Positions 47,348-56,978 of a stretch of DNA of 64,000 nt are shown one piece after another. A program made the position numbers and the translations under genes. This stretch comes from Antedon bifida (Eukaryota; Echinodermata; Crinoidea; Comatulida; Antedonidae), in contig OY727102.1 in assembly GCA_963402885.1 (NCBI GenBank), positions 8,432,001-8,496,000 of the forward strand, read 5' to 3'. The notes below the pieces were generated by a model. The model made no database searches. It was not told the DNA's origin and saw only the letters and a program-made list of their open reading frames with translations. Each line of letters begins with the position of its first letter. Position 1 is the first letter of the stretch.

Positions 47348-47420
47348 GGTTTCGTAGTGTAGTGGTTATCAAGTCTGCTTAACTCGAAGAAGGTCCTCAG
47401 TTCGAGCCCTGGCGAAAGCT
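47348..47420 (+). pseudogene. tRNA-Val(AAC)-like pseudogene 2
   Basis: The acceptor stem is nearly complete (GGTTTCG with CGAAAGC) and the B box GTTCGAGCC is readable, but the anticodon stem (TCTGC/GAAGA) and T stem are mispaired. Anticodon AAC. Its 3' flank (TATGGTGAAA, ACTGTATACGTAATATGATAT) matches that of pseudogene 1, so a unit of about 267 bp was duplicated. Confidence 0.65.
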
Positions 47421-47586
47421 ATTTTTCTTAAACTTATGGTGAAATATACTGTATACGTAATATGATATACCGGTAGAGTATCTCGTTTTATTACTCGGGG
47501 TACCTGAGTCTAGGACTCTCTCATGTTTTCCTCTTCTTCTTCCATCCGGACACTATTGAGTAAAAAATGCGACTTATAAGTTATAA

Positions 47587-47826
47587 AGTATAACTACTCC
47601 TCCCTTATTCGTTGTAGTATTGAGCTGGGATTTGGCATGAATATACTACTACAGAGCATGTCCTAGTCAAATCTACAGATTTTTTAATTTCAAACCGGAT
47701 GCAGCCATCACGTCTCGAAGATGATATTTGGTAGCGAGGTTATTGATGTGTATGTGTGACGTCTTATGACGTCTTTACAGCTTCTTTTGCTGTACCCCGA
47801 GTATCGCACATTCGTGCTTGTTAACA
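47587..47826 (+). repeat. Direct repeat T, right copy
   Basis: Partner of 46752-47015, with small deletions. The pair plus the tRNA unit could be a serial duplication or a miniature LTR-like structure; I could not find TG..CA ends or a target duplication. Confidence 0.85.
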
Positions 47827-48181
47827 TAAATTCTGATGATTTTTGCCATATAAGATGGGTTTTGATAATTGATAAACAAATAATTATCTGTCATTTGGTA
47901 GGTATTGCAACATTCTGAGTCTTGTTTGATTCCGTTTGGGTTTGTTTGGTGTTTTTAGTAGGACCGCATCTATATTATAAGTGAGAGAGTTTGTACGTTT
48001 GTCTGTAGGTTTGTCTGTTTGTTCGGTATACATATTTCTGTTTCTGCACGTAACCATACATATACGCATATCAAAATGACCACAATTGTATGTTGTAATC
48101 TATGTTGTAATGATGGAAAAAGCACTCTTGTGCCAATATCATCACCACCTCAATGTCTTATGTCGCTTTTGAATGGAACTA

Positions 48182-48880
48182 ATGCTGATTTCACTTTTAG
48201 CTGACATTAGGCTTTATAATTCAGCCTTCCAAATGACAAATTTTGGTTGTAAGCATCTCAATATACAAGGCTGGAATCCAAACTGTTCAGGGCCAAGTTT
48301 GTCATAAAATTGGCAGTTTACGGCCACATGCAGATGCTGCACCACAGTTTCTGCAAATATACTTTGTGGATAATAACTTGGAACAACAAACCCGTCGATC
48401 ATTATTCAGTTCTAAACTGAAACCACACATACTCCACACATTGAATGGACTATTACACCAACATAACAAATATATTCGTAATCTAAACATCGCCCTAGAA
48501 ATGGTCGATAATATTGATGACCCTAACATGAGAATTGTGATTCATGAGGACAAGCGACCTGCCAACCAGCATGCTCACAGGTACAACCTACCTACTAGAA
48601 ACGAGGTTGCCATTCTGATGCCCAACGAACTGTGTATGAATAGAGATATCGTTTTGCATGAACGAGAAGGAGGGTTATTACGGCACGTGTCAGAAGTACA
48701 CAGAGCGTATGATACACTTTAATACCCAATCCTTTTCATGCATGGAACTGATGGATATTCCATATATCTTCACACAGATGCTGGTCGTAAAATTACTCAA
48801 ATGCAATATTACCGATATCACATGATGTGTAGGTCAACTAACCATCTACTTTATTGCCGTAGACTGTTTCACAGTAGGCC
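48182..48880 (+). pseudogene. Helitron RepHel, N-terminal part
   Basis: Starts near DIRLYNSAFQMT and QGWNPN, then a frame break into the open segment 48243-48722 (IGSLRPHADAAPQFLQIYFVD, with RNEVAILMPNE), a stop at 48720, and YPILFMHGTDGY followed by YYRYHMM. This is the conserved Helitron-like N region. It is broken by the Penelope insertion at 48890. Confidence 0.85.
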
Positions 48881-48889
48881 TATGTAGTT

Positions 48890-49629
48890 TTTTTTTTTTT
48901 ATCTTTTGTGGTTAACTACCACCTTTATTCAACAATTACAGGATCTCATATATATATTTACATTATTTTCTGCATATTTTTTTGTTATGTTATCTATTAC
49001 AAAATATATTGCATGTTTAATGAAAAAAGTTGTTTAGTTATGAAACGTTTGTTAACTTATTTATCATAATTGTGTATCTTTCAGTTTATATTTGTATTTG
49101 ATTTGCCCTTTAGGGAAATGCTTAACAAGTGGTGTAGTATACCAGGCCACTGTCACAAGAAATGGCACTAACAAAATTGAAACATATGTTGGACTGACAG
49201 AAAATACATTTAAGTGTAGATACAATGGGCATACAAGCTCATTCTGTAATGAAAAGTATAAAAATAGTACAGCGCTTAGCTAACATGTTTGGAAACTAAA
49301 GATGACAACATTAAATATAATATTAAATGGCGAGTATTAGCCAAATGTAAGCCTTATTCCAATATAAGTAAACGCTGCAAACTATGTCTGCATGAGAAAT
49401 ATTTCATTATATATAAGCCTGATATTTGCTCTCTTAATCAAAGAAACGAATCATTTAGCACATGCAGACACAGAAGAAAATTCTTATTGAGATATAAAGG
49501 TTACTAATTAAAGACACCTATTGATAAATAGAACGGTTGAATATACAACTATTGTTTTGTTGCTTGCATATATTAACTATAAACAGTCTCTTCCTGATCA
49601 TTGTACTTCTAATTTACTTCTTCTTCTTC
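48890..49629 (+). mobile_element. 5'-truncated Penelope-like element
   Basis: A 740-bp insert between 15-bp duplications TAGGCCTATGTAGTT (48875-48889 and 49630-49644). It starts with a T-run and ends TTCTTCTTC. The only coding part is the C-terminal endonuclease domain (49092-49507). The Helitron reading resumes after the right duplication (AYVVDVFCKIETERLQYL). Confidence 0.88.
49092..49507 (+). pseudogene. Penelope GIY-YIG endonuclease domain
   Basis: Segments GVVYQATVTRNG, ETYVGLTENTFKCRYNGH, then after a stop and frameshift at about 49281 [29 protein letters not shown] and [12 protein letters not shown]. The order and spacing are those of the GIY-YIG nuclease of Penelope-like elements. 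The reverse transcriptase was lost by 5' truncation. Confidence 0.88.
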
Positions 49630-49633
49630 TAGG

Positions 49634-51251
49634 CCTATGTAGTTGATGTATTTTGTAAAATTGAGACTGAACGTTTACAGTACTTGAGAAGAGAGCAAAA
49701 GTCGTTGAGAGCAGACAGTTACCAAAATTGTAATTTTATCAGTCTGGATCAAAAATCAATCCCGAAGATATAGACTCCATCATTTCTGCTGAAATACCAA
49801 GCCCAACGACTGAACCAACATTTTATAATTTGGTAAAATCACACATGATTCATGGCCCCTGTGGACCACTAAAACTGAATAATCCATGTATGAAAGACAA
49901 TCACTGTACAAAACACTTCCCCAAGGAATTTCAACAGAACACTGTTCAGGGAAACGACTCATATCCAAAGTATAAACGAAGTTCACCAGAAGATGGGGGA
50001 CATGTCATTTCCATAATAAAGGTACTTGATGGTGAGATAATTCAAACAGACATCGATAATCGCTGGATTGTACCGTATAATAAAGAACTCCTGCGCCAGA
50101 TGGGCTGTCATACTAATGTAGAAATCTGCAGTTCAATCAAATGTATCAAATACGTTTTAAAATATGTACATAAAGGTTCTGATCAGGCCATATTCTCTGT
50201 TCAGACAATGGACGCTAATGGCGAGATTACTCAATATCAAGAAGCTAGATATGTCGGCAGCGATGCGGATACTCGGATTTTCCATTCACGAAAGATACCC
50301 TCCAGTGTTTCAGTTATGTATACACTTAGAAAATTGCCAACGAGATTACTTCATAGAAGAAAATTTACGTCAAATCGCTTTGTGGACCCCCAACCCCCAA
50401 AAAAAAAACTATGCTGACTGTATTTTTCACTCTCAAACCGATGACTTTGCACAATCACTACTTCATGTAGAAGTTCCTCAATATTATACATGGCATAACA
50501 AAGCTAAAAGGTGGAACCTTAGCAAACAAGGTGTACCATCCGAAAGCAGCCCAGGAGTTTTCAGGTCTTCATGTCTTGGAAGAGTGTATACGATTAGCCC
50601 AAAACAAAGAGCGTGTTACTGTACGAGACTATTACATGACACGAAAAGCGTGGCCCTAGGGACTTAAAGACCTTTAATAAAGTAGAATTTGACACCTATC
50701 ACGCCACATGTCTAGCTATGGGTCTGATTGATAATGACCAACATTACCACCGAGCTTTAGAAGAAGCTGCTTTAGCAAATACCGGAAAACTGTTCACAAT
50801 GATTCTAACAGCTTGCGAACCAAGTGACCCATTAATATTATGGGAACAACATAAGCATCGCATGTCAGATGACCTATTTTATAAGGCAGGTTTACCGTCT
50901 GACCATGAAGGTAGAGAGACATGTATCCTCCACAATGTTTACATTTAATTCAACAAGAGTTACTGAGAATCAGTGGAAAATCAGTTGAACACTAGGGCCT
51001 ACGGTCTACCAGTAGTCCAGTCACAGAACATTGAGCAACTCATGAACAAAGACTACATTTTTTATACTGATTATGACACCGACGAACAAGCGTTATTCAC
51101 TGCTGACAAAGAAAAATTTCTCACTGGTGAACAGAAAATCATTGCAACACACTTTTTACATATGGTCAACAACAAAATCCCTGGAATCGTGTTTTTAGAT
51201 GCCCCTGGCGGAACTGGCAAGACATTTCTTCTCAAGTATTTAGTGTTCTAA
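49634..51251 (+). pseudogene. Helitron RepHel, central part up to Walker A
   Basis: Segments in order: FCKIETERLQYLRREQKSLR, a deletion, PEDIDSIISAEIPSP, MIHGPCGPL, NHCTKHFPKEF, NVEICSSIKCIKYVLKYVHKG (Rep C-terminal region), several frame breaks between 50340 and 50990, and the helicase start GIVFLDAPGGTGKTFLL (Walker A). Homologues carry about 170 residues between LRADSYQN and PEDIDS, including the CNP and PHAH (HUH) motifs; these are absent. Everything after Walker A is also gone. The protein cannot be functional. Confidence 0.85.
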
Positions 51252-51803
51252 TATGTATATTACAAAGAGTCACTTTCTATCATTATTTCTATTGACAGTC
51301 AAGGTGTGATCTTTCAGTGTCATCAATGCAACTAACTCCCGCCCTGGGGCGGGTATCTTTGCTAGTAATATTATAAAACCTGCGTTTTTGTGTTGGCCAA
51401 AATATTTGACCTTTTTGATATTGCGGCACAGCAGACTGTTACTAATTACTTCTTTAATTATACTTCCCGATTGACTACTTTGGATATTTGACCTTAAAAT
51501 GTCAACTGGATGTTATTCTACTCAAGTCGACTTGGTTCAACAAGTCCACATGTCATTCATTGGGTCTGTTTCTGCTGAAAAAATAAAAATAATCGATTAT
51601 TGACCGCGTTGCAACTGAAAATTTTCTCCGACGTTAACCGGTTATCTGGAAATCGCTTTTTAAAAATCATGTCATCCATACCCACAACGCAGTTCAAATT
51701 ATAGAAGGCCGATGAGAGTTGGTTTGTTAAACATCATATCGCTGTCTATAACTCTCACATGTACTGTAGGATTAAAAATTAAACTCTTACGTAAAGCTAT
51801 ATT

Positions 51804-52627
51804 CAGGCAACACCCTAAATTTCATACTAAATGTTTTTTTCTGCCACTAATTAAAATTTAAATCCCATTTCATAATATTATATATGTGGCATCTGCAAGG
51901 GAAACCAGACATAAGTCGGAATTTTCAAAATTGAGATTAATACTGAATACTGAAACTACATAATCCAAGATTTAAAATGCTGAAAAAAATATCTTGATAC
52001 CATGTCTACTTCCAGAGATATCTCAGTCTAAAGTTTTGGTTGTTACAATCAGTGTTTTGAGAAAAATGCTTTTAAAGTTAAGTAACAGTAAATGACAACA
52101 ACAACAAAATAAACAGGGCGTCTAAGTTTACGCCTTAGCAAAAGGGTATTCTAATTAGTAATTGTTTTATTTCAATGAAACTTTGCACCTTCCTTAATTA
52201 ACTATTATTCTATTATTATGCAAAATTTCATTAAAATCAACCCAATGGAACACTTTCAATTATGAAAATCATACATAATTTACACCATCTTTTTAACCAA
52301 CATACTACACAAAATGTTAAAATGTTTCAGCTATCATTTTCTGTAAAAATAAAAAAATTTAATTTTTTTTTTGTAAAAAATGTTATCCTATTGTTTGTCG
52401 CTTATGTTTTACCGGCGGAAAAACCAGGCGTGATACGATCTGTTTGCTTCTGTAGCCCGATATAGATTGTCATTTCTATTTATCGTGAATTTTACGTGCG
52501 AGAGTACCATTTCTGGCCATCTAGGGGTGTCATTTAACAAAAATTCCCTGGCACAAATACTCAGTATCCACAGCCCTCTGAGGACTCTTGGGCAACCCCC
52601 TTAAAAATAGTCCTGCGACTGCCCCTG
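51804..52627 (+). mobile_element. G-family (hAT-like) element, copy 3, diverged
   Basis: Left part GGCAACACCC then TTTCATACTAAATGTTTTTT; right part TTTTACGTGCGAGAGTACCA and GTCCTGCGACTGCCCCTG. The extreme left tip is missing. The interior differs from copies 2 and 4. Confidence 0.7.
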
Positions 52628-52629
52628 AT

Positions 52630-54198
52630 ATTATTTGTAAAATAAACATCTAGCCCTAAACTACAACAGAATAATGATGTTACATTAATAAGGGCATGTC
52701 GACGAGAAAGTTTGTTTCGCTGTTGGTACTACTCTAGCCAGCCTACTGTAGGCTAAATATCTCTACCCAAAACAACCTGGAGTATCTCGCTATAATTCTC
52801 CCCCACAAAATAATAACAATCATATATTATTATTATCTCATCGATCATGTTGCTTATTGTCGATCGTGCAAACAAACAGCATTCTTTTTTTTGAGTGAGG
52901 GTTGCCCATACTCACAAGGTCAAAATGAGGTCAATAATCGCTATTTGTGTTGCAGCTAAAAACTGCTCTGCAAAAATCGGTTAAAACATGCAGTAATTGG
53001 TTAAAACATGCAATGGATTGAGTGTTTTTAATTGAGTAATTTTTTAATCGGTTATGTCATTTTGCGCCGTTTCTGCTGCACAAAAATAAATTAATCAACG
53101 GATTACTGGCAGTAACCCGTTTTTCTGTCTGAATATGTGGTTATATACTTTGCATGGGCAAGTATAATGACAGCGCACTCTGATAAAAGTACTGACAAAC
53201 TATTAAAATAAAAACAAATTCGGAACTACTGTATTTACGGTCATTGATTTGTTAATTATACAGTACACTATCCCTTCACTTTAAAATATATGTACCTGGC
53301 TAAAAAATTAAAGCAATACTCTGACTCTGAAATCAACACAAAAAGTAGTCGAAATTAGATGATGCGCTCGGACACAAACATTTTTCGTTGATATTTGATA
53401 TTTAGCGGAAACACGACACCCATTTGGATTCGTTTTATTTGTGTGTGTGTTTTTTTGTTGTTGTTATTTACACTTTTTTTTATTTCATGGTTTTTTATAT
53501 TTTGCAATTCTTTTGTGTGAGGATTCGTATGAAAAGTTACGATTCTTTTACTTGTTTACCTTTTACGCGATCAATCGAAGTTGGTGCATCACATCACAAT
53601 ATGAAAATATCAACTTATTTTCACATTTTTAACCGTTTATTGATGAAAAAAATTATCGCAATCAATAGGTTCATATAGTATTTATTTTTACATAAAATGT
53701 AGTGTGTGTCAGATTATAAAGGTCGAAAAAACATAGCCGTAGGCCCTCGGCCTAGTGTCTTTAAACAATTAATTAAATTTAAAAAATGAACGTGTTCACA
53801 GATTTTAAACATTTTTGTCAATGAATTGCAATTAATTTTCTCTATTTTTTTTATGTCCCTATGACATGTCTATGAGATGACTCGATCTGTTCCATTAATT
53901 AATTTTGTAATTTGTGTATGTCACTCTCTAGCCTAGCTAGGCCGGCATCCTCTATCTAGGCCTAGAGTAGAGGATAGTTAGGTAGGGCCTAGCCTACGCC
54001 TGCTGGGTCTGGTACCCACACTGGGCGCTACTACTAGCCTATAGGCCTAGCTAGGTATGGTCCATACCTAGCCAAGGCCCAAACCACCACACAGAGCCTG
54101 CTGAGAGGGGAATGAGAGGGGTCTCCTGTGTGGAAGCTAACCATTTTAATTTTTTTTATTTTATCGTGTTCCATGTCGTGTATAATTTCAAAACTCAC
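52630..54198. other. Intronic/intergenic DNA with repeat copies J and K
   Basis: 53310-53545 is the inverse of repeat J (29990-30240). 53610-53762 matches repeat K (39180-39345). The rest is AT-rich with a TAGGCCTAG-rich patch at 53930-54060. No exon was recognised. Confidence 0.5.
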
Positions 54199-54309
54199 TT
54201 CTACTAAGCCTATTGAATTCGGTACAGATTCCACCTTATCGGTAATAACTTCTACTATAGGCTGCTCGGCTAAATGCGCCTTTTCGGTAATAATCTGTTC
54301 GTCCGCCAT
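54199..54309 (-). CDS. Probable first coding exon of the DNA-binding-domain gene
   Basis: Starts at ATG 54309 (context ACAGTATGG), encodes 37 acidic residues (MADEQIITEKAHLAEQPIVE...), and ends at a GTGAGT donor in phase 0. No signal peptide. The next phase-0 exon on this strand is at 46548-46610. The intron of 7.6 kb between them contains the Helitron and tRNA-like copies. The model rests on splice logic only. Confidence 0.5.
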
Positions 54310-54481
54310 ACTGTTCCTAATGTAGAAAGACAACACCCGAGAGGACGCAATTCTCTCACAATATAAAATACGCATAAAGATGGTGCTCTTTCAACTCACT
54401 TGTGCTAATTTAGTTTGAGGGCAGTATATAATATTTAATTAATTACATACATTTACCAAAGATTCACAATATTTGCATTTA

Positions 54482-54660
54482 CTAGATGATGTGGTACGCT
54501 CGCTTCGCTCGCAAATGGTTCTCGAATATACAGTAATTTCAGAGTAACAAAACTGGCGATTTCAAATAATTTATGTATCGCAGGACTATAATACAGAAAC
54601 GAATAAATAGACACGATGACTAAATTAGCACCCTGAGAAATTTGTCACAAAATGAGTCCA
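54482..54660 (-). mobile_element. H-family fragment with putative 3' terminus
   Basis: On the minus strand it runs GAGAACCATTTGCGAGCGAA to CATCTAG followed by T. It matches 15020-15160 and 46200-46238. A short G/C-rich stretch sits where a Helitron hairpin would be, but it does not pair well. Confidence 0.5.
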
Positions 54661-54662
54661 CA

Positions 54663-55385
54663 TTTTCGCGCCGCGGCTTTAGCCAACCATGAGCCAGCTA
54701 TATCCAAGAGGACTACTCATTCAGAATAGAAGCTATATCAAGCTGAAAGCTTTTTATCTCTACGGCTGACATTTTCGGAATTGTGTATACTTGGCTAATT
54801 GATAGGTCCAAGCTGCTGGACCAAAAAAAAAACCTCTGGGAAAAGAGATCGAGTCTATGATGAGGGCTCACGGTTGAACAATTTTGGATTCTCGCCCTTT
54901 GATTAATTGACTTGACGCGAATCAACACAAAGTGAAGTCACGATCGTACTGAGGACTGCATGTCCAACACACGGGAAAATAATGTATTGAAATTCTTTGA
55001 ATTTAGGTTAAATAAACACTCTTTTCGCGTCGCGCCTTTAGCCAGCTATATCCCCAGAGGACAATACATTCAGAAGCTATATCAAGCGGAAAGCAATTAT
55101 TAGGCCTATCTACGGCTGACATTTTTGGTATTTTGTAAACTCGACTAATTGATAGGTCCAAGCTGCTGGACCCCAAAAAAAGAGTATATGAGGGCTCACG
55201 GTTGAACGATTTTGGATTCTCGCCCTTTGATTGGTTGACTTGCCGCGAATCAACACAAAGTTAAGTCACGATGTACTGAGGACTGCATCCAAACACACGG
55301 GAAAATAGTGTATTGACATTCTTTGAATATTAGGTTAAATAAACCAGGGAGGTATAAAAATACCTCCCTGAATAAACACTCTTTT
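54663..55385. repeat. Tandem duplication of a 359-bp unit
   Basis: Two head-to-tail copies (start TTTTCGCG at 54663 and 55022) share TTTAGCCAGCTATATCC, CTACGGCTGACATTTT, TTGATAGGTCCAAGCTGCTG, AGGGCTCACGGTTGAAC and TGAGGACTGCAT. They differ by small indels. Confidence 0.88.
55345..55370. repeat. Perfect hairpin at the end of the tandem duplication
   Basis: Arms CAGGGAGGTAT and ATACCTCCCTG (11 bp each) with loop AAAA. Present in the second unit only. Confidence 0.85.
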
Positions 55386-56299
55386 TTATTTAATAAACAT
55401 GTAATATCATATTTGATTGAATTTTACAATGTTGATATACAAAACATATTACTAACAAGAATATTTCTTACAAAAAACGCTGCTCGCTTATTGTTATTGC
55501 TAAGGTCAAGTCTGGGGGTCACTTCATCACGCCTAGATACTTCAAGTATTCTATTACAAACAAAAACTTCAATGTTTTTGATAATAATTCAATGATTATC
55601 TGACAGCGAATTATAGTAATATCATGGGACTCATAAATACCAGAAATGCTTTGGTATTTGTCGTTAGACTTTTTCCCAGACGTTTTTTGGATTCAACAGG
55701 TGGTACCTATAAATTATAGTCGAGACTCATTTTTCGCAAAAATGTCAGTGTCTAGTACTATAACTGCTGCTATGCTTTATATCTGAATGATTTATCTCTT
55801 GTGACGTAGCGGGCTAGAGCAGCAGCGTGAAAACCGTAATTTTTAAAGTTCATACACTTGCCTACTGAGGGCGCAATTTATTTACTTCGTTCAGAGCCAT
55901 ATACAGTATATGACTTCGTTCGTGGCTAAAAACGATTATTTTCGGCGATGTTTTGGACCCTAATATTTCGAAAACTACAAGTCAGATTTTCATAATTCTT
56001 TCTTTATTTTAATATTGATACAAAATATAAAAATCAAAATATTAACTTTAATGTTGCATCGTTATCCCTAGCTAGGTAGTAGGCCTATATACTAGTATGT
56101 GGGCCGGATCAAATGGAGTAATTATGCTCCTAGATCCTACCATGGACCTATAAATTAGATACGTCCATGCTCCTACCCTTGGAATATGTAGGCCTACATC
56201 TGTAGTTTTGTTCTGTACAGTAGGCCAGACTTATATTTACACAAAAAGTTTACTACTGATTGTTAAACAAAAATAATTGATATAATAAACCATTATATC
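55386..56299. other. Intergenic DNA, no gene seen
   Basis: A further CAGAGCCATATA word lies at about 55893 and a TAGGCCTA-rich patch at 56060-56230. Nothing coding is supported. Confidence 0.4.
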
Positions 56300-56978
56300 T
56301 GACGAAAGAACAATGATTACAATTGTTAGTCAAAAGGTCGAACGGCTTTTTTGTAAGAAATATTTTTTGTTTATTATAAACAAACCCAATTTGTGTTTTG
56401 TATGTAACATTGGGTTGAGAGATGGGGGAAAGGATGGGTACAAAGAGGAACCATTTTTAAATATATTCTTTATCCACTCAGTAACGAAATATTTTGTTCG
56501 TGTTTTATAGGCGCGGCCTATATATAATAATTATACCACTAAATACAGTAAAACATTTGCGATTTAATACTTTGTTTAAACTGTCATTATCATAGTCGAT
56601 TGAAATAGTAAAGTACATGTAACGGTACACCACTACAACGTTTATATTTTTTGTAATTATTAATTAATACAAACTTTGAGAAGCAACTATGAGTAATAAA
56701 ATGTATTTGTATATTATGTGTTTATATATCTAACAGTATCCACACTCACAGTAATAAAGTTTATTTGTATATGTGTTTATATATATCTACAGTAAATTTG
56801 CCATTCAAATGGCGACCAAAATGATTAATACGTATTTACCAGTATTGTTATTGCAATACTATATAAAGGTTTTAAGTTTAACCCCCAAGGGCCCCTGCAT
56901 TTACCGACCTGTGTAAACCAAATAATTATGCTGGGGGACTTGAGATTAAAATGTTACATTCATCGCAAATCAATACAT

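Larger units (their letters stand above)
47969..51365 (+). mobile_element. Helitron, degraded, with both termini
   Basis: The 5' end TCTATATTATAAGTGAGAGA follows an A. The 3' end has the hairpin CCCGCCC-TG-GGGCGGG at 51338-51353, then 8 bases and CTAG, with T following. This is the textbook TC...hairpin...CTRR layout inserted between A and T. Coding remnants of the RepHel protein run in the same direction. A Penelope-like element interrupts it. Confidence 0.9.

Noticed and set aside
46752..47826. Direct repeats as LTRs of a miniature retrotransposon
   Set aside because: I found no TG..CA ends, primer-binding site or target duplication; kept as direct repeats only.
53424..53678. Hydrophobic plus-strand frame
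   Set aside because: It falls in dispersed repeats J and K with T-rich low-complexity sequence.
55345..55370. Hairpin as a histone-type 3' stem-loop
   Set aside because: The stem and loop sequences do not match the histone consensus, and no histone gene is nearby.
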